Shown: positions 1 through 13,000 of the stretch, one piece after another | How the letters are laid out: every line of letters starts with the position of its first letter | Numbering within the stretch: position 1 is the first letter of the stretch | Assembly (NCBI GenBank): GCA_949825025.1 | Contig: OX463782.1 | Span: forward strand, 35,869,351-35,933,350 | Length of the DNA: 64,000 bases | Direction of reading: 5' to 3' | From: Siphlonurus alternatus | Lineage: Eukaryota; Arthropoda; Insecta; Ephemeroptera; Siphlonuridae | The notes under the pieces: generated by a model | The model's database searches: none | Told to the model about the DNA's origin: nothing | The model's input: the letters and a program-made list of their open reading frames with translations, nothing else | Program-made: the position numbers and the translations under genes

Positions 1-128
1 GCTATTTCAGGGGCTATATTTTATACCAATTTACAGCTCATAACTGTGCTCACCTGAAATAACAGATAGCTCATTATTGCAATGAGATCATGTTAGGCAG
101 ATAGCTCATTATTCTGGACGAGGGATGA
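1..128. mobile_element. MITE family A, copy 1 (left end cut by window)
   Basis: Right part of a TA-flanked inverted-repeat element. It shows the internal motif CAGATAGCTCATTATTGCA twice, GCTCACCTGAAAT, and the right tip GACGAGGGATGA followed by TA. Members at 1408, 9635, 12719 and 63131 share these. Confidence 0.8.
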
Positions 129-965
129 TATACTCAAATCATTCTAGTATTTTAATGATAAGTGCAAAAAAGGTATGAACTAAATTTCATTTCATAGTTT
201 ACTCTAACACTCTGAACAAAATTTTTGCCATCTTAAAATGAAATCTTATTATGACAAGTGTTTTTCTTTTTGGAGTGTGAGCTATTTTACTTCTAGTAAG
301 TTAATAGACATCTTATTACATCTAACATACAGCCTTAGATTATTATCATTGTTTAAAATGAATAATAAATTGTAATATTAATTGTATGTCCTTTTGATAG
401 TCTGATAATGTGTGTATGTATATGTGTGTGTGATTGTCTTTTTTTTTATATATATATTGAATATTTGACGTGATCCATGTTGTTAATTGTACAACCAGTT
501 GTTCGAATAAAATAAAATAAATAAAATAAAAAATAAATAAATTATATATTGTTATGAGAAATCAAAGTCTTCTGCTCATTGTTTATAAACAAAGTGTTGT
601 TGGCAATATCTGTCAGTGAAATGAAAAACACGGGACGGTTGTTGATTTACATGTTAACTTATGGAAAATTACTGTTGAAAGAAAATTATCGAGTGTCTAC
701 TAGCCCCAACAATGCCATTTCGTTCCCTGACTTTTGTGCTCTGGTGGTGAAATCAGATACTACATCGTCTTACATTTAACAATAAAAAAGGCTGCATCAG
801 ACAGACATTACATAGCAATGTTTTTTTTACAAATTACAACCATTTTGAGTAAAAGATTTTGTGAGAAATACACTAACAAACTTATGCCCCACTCACCCTG
901 TCTCCAATTGTTATGAGAAGTACACTGTCGCTGCCTGCTAAAAATGTCTCTGATTTCGTTGACAG
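129..965. other. Intron sequence upstream of DIP2 exon 1 of window
   Basis: AT-rich, no coding signal. TG/TA-rich microsatellite-like tract near 409-455 and AAATA runs near 510-540. Short open frames at 579-916 have no support. Confidence 0.7.
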
Positions 966-1091
966 ACTCCCAACCCCCCGACGTGACCCACAACACTGCT
1001 CAGTCCCGAAGGCCGACCGCAGCAGCCGACAGAGTGCACAGATATCACCACCACCCCTCCCGACAGTCCACCATGTCTGACGACAGTATGG
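966..1091 (+). CDS. DIP2: DIP2 exon 1 of window (linker)
   Basis: Acceptor TTGACAG at 959-965, donor GTAAGT at 1092. Phase 1 on both sides (126 bp). It encodes a low-complexity segment rich in Ser, Arg and His (DSQPPDVTHN, HRYHHHPSRQ, SDDSM), which fits the variable linker between the DMAP1-binding domain and the first adenylation domain. The upstream ATG at 944 lies before the acceptor and is not a start. Weakly conserved, so this is the least certain of the exons, but the phase match with the next exon supports it. Confidence 0.75.
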
Positions 1092-4000
1092 GTAAGTGTC
1101 CTCGCAGTGGAGCCTTGGGGTCGTTGTATTGTCAGCTGAATTGTGGCTGCAGCGTCCATACTAATTTGTTGTTCTACCGAAATATAGTATTGAAATTTGT
1201 TTGGGAATTAGTCTTGCTAATGCAGCCACACATAACAACAAGTCTTAAGTTGCAACTCCAACTACCATTTGTTTACCAATTAATGATTCAACAATTAAGT
1301 TAATGGTTTTTGTCAAATATATATTTTTTTTATTAGTATTTATTTTGATTTAGACTTTTGTTGAAGTCAAATAAATTTTGGATCATAATTCATCAGCTGT
1401 TTTTCATTCGTCCCTCGTCCGCAATAATGAGCTGTCTGCTACATCAGGTGAGTGCAACAATGAGTTTTATGGTACATTTATTTACAGCTCATAATTGCGC
1501 TCACCTGAAATAGCATAGATTTCTTGCAAATAACTCATTATTCTGAAAAAGGAACGATTTGCTCATGAATGCAAAATTGACACAGCTGATTGAACAACAG
1601 TCTAGACTTGACTACACTGTCTCCAACCCTGACTGACCGTGTTCGCAGGCACGGTGACTGGGACTGGACGGTGGAAAGTGTCGGCCAAGATCCAGCAGCT
1701 GCTGAACACACTCAAGCGGCCCAAGCGACGCCCCCTGCCCGAGTTCTATGAAGATGACGATATTGAGCTGGAGATCGCAGCCAACCCCAAGGACCCCAAC
1801 GCTCCCAAGCCCGAGGGAAGCTCTATGACCCCCGCCATGGGAGAGCAGCTCGTGGTGAGTACCGGTAGTGTTTTGTGTCATAAAGAGTATCGTAAAGACA
1901 GGAATGGATATCTGATGGATTTTACCTGAATGATTCTATAAGTGGCATGATAAATCATGATATCAATGCTTTGCTAATGTCACTTGCAGTGAGATCTTCA
2001 ATGCCATCTGTTGGTGTTTTATGAGGTTAATGATCTATGATAGCAAGGCTGTAGAGGTTATGAACTTGCAGGGTTTTAGAAAATGTTTGAGGATGCAAGT
2101 CGCACACATACAAAAAAAAAAAATGTGATGGGACTTTGACCTTTACTTCTATTGAGATAAGGTTCAGAATTGCATCAAATTTTTTTTGTACTTGCGCAAC
2201 TTGCATTCTGAAATAGCTAAAAGTGTTTATATTTTCTGATGTTAAAATAGAAGATTATTGAAACAATCAACCCTCAAAGTTTACCAACAGTAGCTTTCAT
2301 TTTTTTTTTTTTTTTTTTTTTTTTATGAATAATAGGTCTGTTTGTAAATACACAATCAGAAAGAATCAATTATTTGTGATGAACCTTCTATACATATAAC
2401 ATAAGGTTCATCACAAATAATCAGTTCTTTCTGATTATGTATTTACGAACAGACCTAATGTTGTCTATAGAGCTAAATGTTAACAATTTTTCAAAATAAT
2501 AAACATTTTAAAATATTGCAATTTGCAATGAACAGGTTGGATAATTTCCGATATTTGCAGAGTTGATTATGTTAATTTGTTAATTAGGAAGTTTTAGTCA
2601 ATACAAACTTGAAATGGAATAAGCCTGGTAGAAGAAATGTTTTTGTTTCATTTTTCGGCCAGTACTGTTTGAGGTGTAAGATTAAAAGAATTGGTACAGG
2701 GCTTTAAAAAATTAATTAAATTTTTATGAATCAAATGTTACATTGATGCACCAATCTTTCAATGAAATTTTTTTCTGGGTTGAACTTTTTGATCTTTATT
2801 TTCACAGAACACATACTCTAGTAAATGTAGTATCAATTTTGTGTAACGAAGAACGGATGTAACGACCCTGCTTGCAATGTTGGGTCAATCAATTTAAGTT
2901 AACATTGCATTTTATACCGCGGCCAAGTCGCTATGTACGACAGATAAGACTGATATGTAGGGGTCAAACACAAGTGTGTGCATGTGAGTGTAATTTTGTG
3001 ATGTCACATCTATAAATACTGAGATAATGTAGCTTGAACTTTGATCTGTAAATAAAGCTGTGTGATGACCATTCATAGAAATAATAGACGTACTTCTTTA
3101 TGTCTAAATTTGTACTGATGAATGCTTACTCTTCTTTATGCTTTTTTTTATATATTTTTTTTACTTACTAAAAAAAATGAAGGTCAGATGGTTCATATCA
3201 TTTGTTAACTTTTCACATACTGTAATGCTAACAATCTTTCTAGTCTAGTGTTCATGATGTACAGTCTTAGTAGGAATAAATAAAACATCAATCACACAGT
3301 TCCACTCTGTATAACTAAATCTTTGATGCTTTTGATATAAAAATTATGTAAAATGTGTTGCTGTTACTTTTCATTAAAAGAAAGCTTTTACTATTCAAAC
3401 AGATTGATAAATTTCTTAATCATAAAAATAATACATATCAACACAAAGATCATGTACAACCAATGCACAACACTCATGAATTTTTTTTATCGCATATTTG
3501 GATAGATGACCTCCAGTAAAGTACTGTCTATTTTTTATTTATTTTTTTTTTTTTCAGATTTTTTTAACCTTTAAAGGGATACATGCCTCAAATTACAAAT
3601 TAGACAGACATTAAGTGTTGCTCGAGTTTATAATAAACATTTGTATTATTTTTACATGCGCGCCGCGGTGCGACTGTGTGAAGTCGCGCTACAAAGAAAG
3701 TCCTTGCTGACGTCACAACTCACAGCTAGCACCGATTAGCATTGAGTTGTGACGTCATCAAGGACTTCATGACGTCATCAAGGACTAAATTTCTTACTTT
3801 GAACTGCGACTTCGCACGGATGCATCACGCGTGGAAAAAAATGATGCCAATGTTGATTATTTACTCTAAACCCACTTGGTGACTATCTAATTTGTAATTT
3901 GAGGCCTGTATGCCTTTAATACTCTTAAAATCGTGTTGCAAAATGCTGTGACGTCATAGGCATGTGTCATTTAATACACAAGCATAGAAAAAAACGTTGC

Positions 4001-7000
4001 ATGACTATGACATCACAGTGTCTTGTCTTTCACTTAAATTTTGAGGATGTTGGAGGCTTAAATAAAAAAAAAAAAATCGGAAAGAAACTGACAATACATA
4101 ACTCGAGACCCTGTATATAAAATATACAAATTTCATGGAAGTTTTCCATTGTATCAATTATAAAATAGCATTGCCCTTTTGAAATGACATATTTAGTACA
4201 TCAAGTGTGATAATTCCGTTACTTGTGCAAGTGACTGTTTATTAACAATACAAGCGACAGGTTTTCATCAACACGTCCCACCAATGTTTGCAGGTCCCCT
4301 CTGGTCTGCCCCGCAACTTGGAGGCTGCCATCCAGAGGTACGGCTCGGCCACCTACAAGGCTCCCGTCGCGACGGTTCTCGACCCCAACGGAAAGCTCAG
4401 CATCACCCTCACCTACGGTGAGTCTCAACTTCTCAACTTTGAGTCTGCAGTTCTTGGATATTTTCCTCTAGTAAACGTTTAATTCTGTTCAGATGAATGT
4501 TCAGAGGACCAAGCCTAGAAAATATTGCTAGTATTATAGTACTGAACCTAGCATTTAGAGAGGTAATTTTTTGTCAAATTAAAAAAAAAAAAGTTAAAAA
4601 AATAACTGGCTTGATCTCTTTCTTGTACAGAGATGCAAGGAAAAATAAATATCTTTACTTCCTTCAGGCATGAGTTGGCAACCTTAGTTTTTATTGAGCT
4701 GCTATCATCTTTCCTTTGTACAACCAAACAATGATGCCAACATTGTAATTCATCCATATTGTCATTGTTGTCCCTTTAATCCTCATCCTTTCTGTATTTA
4801 CTTCTTATTTTGTGTTGGATATTGCAACTAGCATACTTGAGACCCAGCGCAAGGTTCAAATGTTTCTTTGTTGTGATTCCAGGCAAGCTGCTGAGCAGAT
4901 CTCAGAAGATAGCGTACACTCTACTGACAAAGACGTTCAGTAAAGGCGACACGTGTCTCAAGCCGGGTGACCGGATAGCCCTCGTCTACCCCAACAACGA
5001 CCCCATCAACTTCCTGTGTGCGTTCTACGGCTGTCTGCAGGCCGGCATTGTGCCGGTGCCCATCGAAGTGCCGCTCACTAGGAGGGTGAGTTGAGGACCG
5101 TGGTTGAGATTGTTAAAAAAGGACTGTTTCTTCTCTTTTAGGAACCTTTTGTCTGCTTTAACTTGACAAGCTATTTTGTTTATTTGTTTTAAAGTTGTGG
5201 TTTAATTGTAATATTCTGCTGCTTTAATCTCATTTCAAATTTGAGTTATTACCTTTTTTGATCCTGGTACAATTTTGCTTTCAATTTGTCCTTGTAACTT
5301 AAGTTCAACTATTGTGAAAGCTGCTTATAATTTGTTTAATTTTCTTACTATAAATGTAAAACACTTTCTCCTTTTTTATAATTCTGCTGCTGCTAGTCTC
5401 TTAGGCAAAACCATGTACTCATGAGAGAAATAAAATAGAAAAATTAATAAAAATAAGACCATGAAAAAATTTGCACAGTAAAAAATTGTTGTTAGGTAAA
5501 ACTCAATTTTGAGTAAAGGAGATTGCGGTCCCGTCAAAAATAATTAGCATAGGGTTGTATAAGAAAAAGATATAAAGTACAGTAAACCTAATTTCCTAGG
5601 TCTCTTGACTTATTACTACTGTATATATAGTTGGTATATTTACAGCTGTGTGATAGACTGGTATCTCTCCCTGCCTGCTAAAACGCCTCCTTTTTGTTCC
5701 AGGACGCCGGCTCTCAGCAGATTGGTTTCTTGCTGGGCAGCTGTGGCGTTCAGGTTGCTCTCACCTCAGAGGCGTGTCTGAAGGGACTGCCCAAGCAGGC
5801 GTCTTCTGGCGAGGTGGTGGCGTTCAAGGGTTGGCCCAAACTGCAGTGGTTCGTCACTGAGCACCTCACCAAGGCCCCCAAGGAGTGGCTACCTCCGCCA
5901 AGACTTACCGACGACACACCAGCCTACATTGAGGTGAGCACCACAGAGAGGTGGTAGGGTGGACATTGGCGTGCAGGGGTGGTTTTAGGGAATGTAATCG
6001 TATTGGTTTCTGGGAAGATATTGTTGTGGGAATTTTAGCAACCAGTTAAATGAAATCGTCTCTTGAACAGGAGTCTATTGAATTGGCTGCTGAACCTTTT
6101 ACTGTGGTACTTTCAATGGAATTTGATTATATAATATATTATGCAATAAAATCACGCTACTGCAGGTCACTAAGTAATAATAAAGGGGGAGGTGGAATTC
6201 TACAGATCTGCAGAATTTAAATAAATTTAGATAAAAAATGCTGTATTTTTTTTTAAATTTTTTTATAATCAAAATTTTAATACTAAATTATAGTTTCAAA
6301 TTTTAACCACAATTACAGAAATAGTTTTATTGCTACAGCGCCTACACCTAAAACATCTCATTGCTTTGAAATCAATTCACCAATCAATCAATCAATGTAG
6401 TAGACTACCTGTATGATCATTGACAGTTGACATAGATGCTCCCTGTGTTAGATGAAGTCTATGTATTTGTTTCAGTAATTCAGCATGCATAAAAGTAAAG
6501 TGATAATGTACTGAAGTCGTATCTAAAGATATATGATCTACAGATACATCTACAGTACATAGCAGAAACAACAAACTTTTTCTCAATAATTTTTGTGTGT
6601 TCAGTGTGGAATGAAAGATTTATTAAATGCAACAAATTGTTGTGTTTAATTAAATCTTAAATCAATTTGTGTCATTATTTATACAGAATGAATTGAAGTG
6701 TTAGTGGTGTAGTTATGTAGTCTCTTTTCCAACAAATCATTTGCTTCTTATTTAATTTGGATTTACAGACACTTCACTCACATCCCAGTATTCACTGTGT
6801 ATCATTGCTCATAGAACTTTCATTATTGATGTCATTCTTTAAGATTCCCCACTCTTTCCCCTCTTGTTTCCTCTGATAGTTGTTTCTTTTTCCTTACATT
6901 AGGACACGAGAGTTATTAATTGTTGTAAAATACTAGATGCAGCCTCGGCCACCTAAAATGGGCCCGCTATCCTCCTTGCAATCCAAGGTAGTGTGTTTCT

Positions 7001-10000
7001 TTGGGTTCTTTCCCCTTTCTTTAACTATTTTGATCCTGGTTTTTATACTTGTAGATAATTATGCACTACAGACTTTTAATATAAATAAAGGTCAGTCCAC
7101 AACCAGTTATAGTCATAGTCGTAGTGTAGTTTTAGTTGTAACTTTACTGCTAGTCCACTTTCAGAAATTTCTACTGACCCTTGACACATAATAAAAAGTC
7201 ATCCCTTTTTTCTGATCATCTACATCATAAGAGGGTGGCAATAAAATTCAATATTCTTGTAAGATTTGTTTTTGGATCAGTTGTTTGATTTTCCTGTAGG
7301 CTACATTTTTTTCTTCCAAAGCCAAATAGCTAGATATTATTTCCCAAATACAGATACACCTTTAGCATGTGCAATTATATTGGAAGATATCAGTTATCTA
7401 CCTCCAACGTTGCCTATTTAATATCTGAAGTGGTAGGGGAAGCAAATAACCAAATACAGAGTACAGAAGCGTCAAGTCAGCTGGCTGATTTTGTGGTGTT
7501 TTCACTGTCCTATGTAAAAAAAAAAAACACTTGAAAACTTGAAAATTAAAGAAATTTTTTTGAGGAATTTAAGCACTTGATTCATTATCTAAAGACCCCT
7601 AAATAGCGAGGGGGTGGGGGTAGTAGATGGTTTCAAATTAATAGCTTTAATAGTTACTAAGAAAAATTTAAATTTTCTAACATGGTTGCTTATGGAGAAT
7701 ATTTTCCCGCTGAAGAACGCCTTGAAGCCACTTGGCTTAGGAATAAAAAAAAATGTAGCCATAATTGAAAAGTTGCTGATGAGACCAACAAGAAATGAAA
7801 GCTCGAAATGCCCTTTTCCAATTTGAGAAAAACAAAACTATCCTATCAGATCACAGTTAAATCGGGTTAATAATTCCCCTGACGGTTTATTTTGGCCACC
7901 TGCCCGAAGGTTATGATTGGCTGGTTGTGGACCGGCCCCTCTTTTGCTTTACTCGCACGCTGGCTAGACCCCCCACCACCTCTCGTCTGACTGACCGCTG
8001 CTTGCAGTACACGACTGACCGCGACGGCTCTGTAATGGGTGTGACGGTGACTCGGGCAGCCATGCTGTCTCACTGTCGCACACTCACCATGGCCTGCAAC
8101 TACACCGAGGGCGAGGTCGCAGTGTGCGTCCTGGACTTCAAGCGAGAGGTCGGACTGTGGCACAGCGTCCTGGCCGCCACTCTCAACGGAATGCACGTCA
8201 TCTACATACCTTACGCCCTCATGAAAGTGAACCCTGCCTCCTGGATGCAAATGATAACCAAATATAGAGGTGAGATCATGTCAGAGCTCTTTGTCAGATG
8301 ATACGTGATGTCCTTGCATTTGGTCAAGCTTTACTTGTACTGGTTATAGCTTTTAATAATGTCAAACTAAAAAAAAAAAAAATTTTGCAGAAATGAATAA
8401 AGGGTAGAAAGTTATGCCACTCTTATAATGTTCAGAAGTCACAGAGTAATGCTAAAAAGTTATTCAAAGTTCAGGTTTGCCACTAGGAAGTAATGCCTCT
8501 CTCTGGACTTTCAATAATTTTTTTAAAAATTGTTCCTGGGCTGTAAAAAATCTGGAAAAAAATAAGAGTAGCATAATTTTGCACCCTCTATTCATTTATA
8601 CAGTGAAGAAATTTAAAATGGATACTCCACCAGCTAAACTAAATTACTTATTATAAAGTAGCAGTGACAGGTTTGAACATAAGGACATTGTTACTAACTT
8701 TTGCGTCCTACAGCGAGTGTTGCTGTGGTCAAGTCGCGCGACCTTCACTGGGGGCTGCTGGCCACCAAGGACCACAAGGACATCAGCCTGGCGTCTTTGC
8801 GGCTGCTGCTCGTGGCTGATGGAGCCAACCCCTGGTCCCTGTCGTCCTGTGACCAGTTCCTCAGCGTTTTTCAGCCCAAGGGACTGAGGCCTGACGCAAT
8901 CTGCCCGTGTGCCAGCTCCAGCGAGGCACTCACTGTCTCCGTCAGAAGGTGAGTGACCTCAGCGTCTGTGTTGTAACATGTTAGCCCTCTGTGTCAACAA
9001 TGTCTTGCAGACTATGGAGGTGTGCAGTAGGTTTCTTCTTACCTACCCCAAAATTGCAAAGCTGCATCTCTGTCTCAGTTGTAACAGTTTGTTGAATTCT
9101 CAAGTCAAAAATCATCAAAATTTTTAGATTTTAAAAATAAAAATATTGTATGAAAAAAAAATAACTTCAAAAACATGTATTGTTTTAGTAACTGAAAGTC
9201 TGGATTGCATATTTAACAAAATTTCTGATCTGTAATTCTAAATAATGGACAAAAATTAATTAATTAATAAAAAGAATTGTTTGAGAATTAATTTGGTTGT
9301 AACATCAGAGAAGAAGAGTCATCAGTTTTGTTCACAAAGTTCACCGTGTCTGATGTGATGTCGCAGGCCTGGCAGAGCGGGGGTGAACGCGACGGGACGT
9401 GGAGTGCTGTCAATGTCTGGTCTGAGCTTCGGGGTGGTGCGTGTGGACCAGGAGAACTCTCTGACCTCCCTGACCCTGCAGGACTGCGGACAGGTGATGC
9501 CTGGATGTGAGTACATTATTTGAATTTCAAGATTGACATTGAGACTTCTAATGTTTCAATATGAGTAATGTTATTTTGATCATAAAGCAAATCATATTTA
9601 CACAAAATTTAAAGTTGAATTTTCATCCAAAGTATCGTCCCTCAACCGGAATAATGAGCTATCTGCCTGCTATGATTTGTGTACAATAATTATCTGCAGG
9701 TGAGTGTAATTATGAGCTTAGAGTTAAAACAGATAGCTCATTATTGCACTTGTTCATGTGGTAGGCAGATAGCTCATTATTTTAGATGAGGGACGATATA
9801 AAGACTAAATAAATTTACTTTTATACTAAATTGAAATATCCGAAAATATATGAAATGACATAAAACTAAAACTAAAGTAAAAACGTGTTTCATGATGTAC
9901 ACTCTTTGCCTCTGTAAAGTTATCTTCTGCAGCCTTGTTAATCACCATGCTCTGTAAATATAACACATCATGGTGATTGACAAGTTTGTAGAAGAAAAGT

Positions 10001-13000
10001 TTTCAGAGGTGAGGAGTGTATGTACCTTGTTTTGTTACTGACCCTGGAATGTCTGCAGGTATGATCGTGGTGATCAGGATGGAGGGTCAGCCGTACCTTT
10101 GCAAGACGGACGAGGTGGGGGAGATTTGCGTGAGCTCGGGCGCCACGGGCAGTCAGTACTGGGGACTGTCCGGACTCACCAACAGTTCCTTCAGAGTGGT
10201 GCCCCTGCACCCGGACAGTCGGCCACTTGGGGACAGCGAGTTCACACGCAGCGGACTGCTGGGATTCCTGGGACCGGTGAGTGAAGAGGTTTCTGGAGAG
10301 GGTTGAGTTTGTTTGAAAAACATGTCGTGTAAGAGAATGGTTATTATAAAAGTTAAACCAGCATATTTCAATGTGAAATATAATCAAAAAGTTATTGTGG
10401 AAGAGATTAGGACTTAATTTTTTTTAAGAAATATAAATTTGTACTCTGTATTGTGTGATAATAATTACTACTGTATTAATAAAAATTAAAAATCTTTGTA
10501 CCAAAGGGGTTTTAAAAAGTGTCTATACACAGGTCTTATGGGTGACGTCATGTTTGGCAACAATGCATTAGTGATAAGAGAAGCAGCATCGACTGACCTT
10601 CACTTTACAAATTCAATACACATTGTTGTCGATCCGCTATAAACAACAAAACACTTTTTAAATTCCCTTTGGTACAGAGAGGAATTGACATTGTAAACAA
10701 AACTCTATTTGTAAAGCTTTAAATTTGATATATTGTGAGTATAAGAGGGGTTACAAGAACTAATAATTTAACAATTTGGGCTACTTGTGATAGCACTCTC
10801 ACATTTATTTTAACTGAACAAGTGTTATTGATTTTAAACATTTGTAATGAAAGTAGAAAAGTTCAAATCACTCAAATTTTAATTACTATACTGTACCTAC
10901 ATTACTACATACTACAAGTTGATGCTAACAGCTGTCATGTTGTGTTGCAGGGTGGTCTGGTGTTCGTTTGTGGTTCTCGCGACGGTCTCATGACGGTGAC
11001 CGGTCGCAAACACAACGCAGACGACCTTATCGCGACGGTGCTGGCTGTGGAGCCGATGAAGTTCATCTACCGCGGCCGCATCGCCGTCTTCAGCATCCGA
11101 GTGCTGCGTGACGAGCGCATCTGCGTCATCGCGGAGCAGAGGCCGGACTGCAGTGAGGAGGAGGTGGGTGTCACTAAGTCATGATTGTGTCCGAGGACAA
11201 AGTTGCTGAAACTAGTTTGTACCAGTTTCAAGTTGTTTGAGAATGTTTTTTGAAAAACTGTTCTTAGATGAAGAAAAATCTCTTAAGGGTAAGGTAACGC
11301 CACCAATGTTAAAAAAAATCCCTCACACAAAAATTCTGAAAAAAATTTAAAATGTTCTCCTCTACACCCCCTATCAGTAGGTAAAATATCAGGTATACAA
11401 ATACGATCTAGTTTTTGAGTTATGAATTTTTAAAGTTGGCTATTTTAACATGGAGAAATGGAATTCCCATGTTAAATTAGTCAACTTTAAAAATTCATAA
11501 CTCAAAAACTAGATCGTTTTTGTAGACCTGATATTTTAACTACTGATAAGGGATGTAGAGGAGAACATTTTAAATTTTTTTCAGAATTTTTGTGAGAGGG
11601 ACTTTTTTTAACATTGGTGGCGTTACCTTACCCTTAACTTATTCAGTAAAATTATTGATGATCCTTTCATAAACGTCAAAGAATTTTGTAATATATGTAG
11701 TCAGACTTTTGAACATCAGATAGAAAAAAAAAGTTTTTAAATAAGCCAATCATCACACAAACAAATTTTCTGTCAAGTTAAAAATGCTTGTTAGGCAGGA
11801 GAAAGAGAAGGATAAAATTTAAGCAAAATAATGTAAAACAACAACATAACATGTTTTTCTGTTGGGAAAACACTAAAGTAGTGCTAGAATCACAGCACAC
11901 TTTTGAAGTTTAGAATACTGTATACAGTATCTTATCAACCTTCATGAATTTTGATTCCATATTTGATGGAGCACCTCGAGTGATGTATCATCCATTCAGT
12001 CTCTTTTTGAACCCTCTGACATGCTTAAAATCAAGAGGAAAGGTTTTTGATGTCATAGCCAAGCTCCTTCCCCATGTTTGCTTGTGAAATGCTGTACTTA
12101 CATGACTATGAAGTCATGTAACACGATTTTAAGAATATTAGAGTGTTCTAAAAAATCTGAAAAAATATTGACAATACAGTACATAACTGAAGGTCCTCTT
12201 TTCAGATATGCAATAAAAAATTAATGTTTTTCCATTCATCTAACGTGACCTGAAGAAATTCTGACATGGTGTTCGTTATTTCAGAGTTTCCAGTGGATGT
12301 CTCGAGTCCTCCAAGCGGTTGACTCAATCCACCAGGTCGGTATCTACTGCCTGGCGCTGGTGCCACCAAACTACCTGCCCAAGACTCCGCTAGGGGGCAT
12401 CCACCTGTCCGAGACGAAGCGACGGTTCCTGGAGGGCACTCTGCACCCCGCCAACGTGCTGCTGTGTCCCCACACGTGTGTGACCAACCTGCCAAAACCT
12501 CGCGAGATCCACTCAGGTGAGTTGCACCTCCCTCTCTGCCGACACGAAGCAAGCAAAGTGCGGGGGGTAGTGACGGTCGAAAATATTCCGTTGTTTGTCA
12601 AAGTAAAATGCAACTTTCGCTGTGGTTTGTAGTGGAAATTTGCATTATTTGAAACTGTCAGCTTCAAAACCAGCTTTCTGATAAAATCTACCTTTCAGGT
12701 GTTGTGATAAGGAATATATCGTTCCTCATCCAGAATAATGAGCTATTTGCTTATCACGATTTTGTTGCAATAATGAGCTGTCTGCTATTTCAGGTGAGCG
12801 CAATTATGAGCTGTAAATAAGCTGATAATTGCACTCACCTGAAATTGCAGACAGCTCATTATTGCAACAAGATCATAGTAAGAAGATAGCTCATTTTTTA
12901 AGACGAGGAACGATACTCTAATCAAAAAGTGCAAAGAGCTGGTTTTGATACTGATGGTCTTGTATGTACACTTTGACTAGTTTGACACAGTGGTGAAAGT

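Noticed and set aside
944..1303. 119-residue open frame with an ATG at 944 as a DIP2 start
   Set aside because: The ATG lies before a 3' splice site (AG at 964-965) and the frame runs past a strong donor at 1092. The DMAP1-binding domain is missing, so the real start is upstream of the window.
7867..8250. 127-residue open frame antisense to DIP2 exon 6
   Set aside because: Mirror of a conserved coding exon; no splice context or known protein.
12202..12667. Antisense frames over DIP2 exon 11
   Set aside because: Shadow frames created by GC-rich coding sequence.
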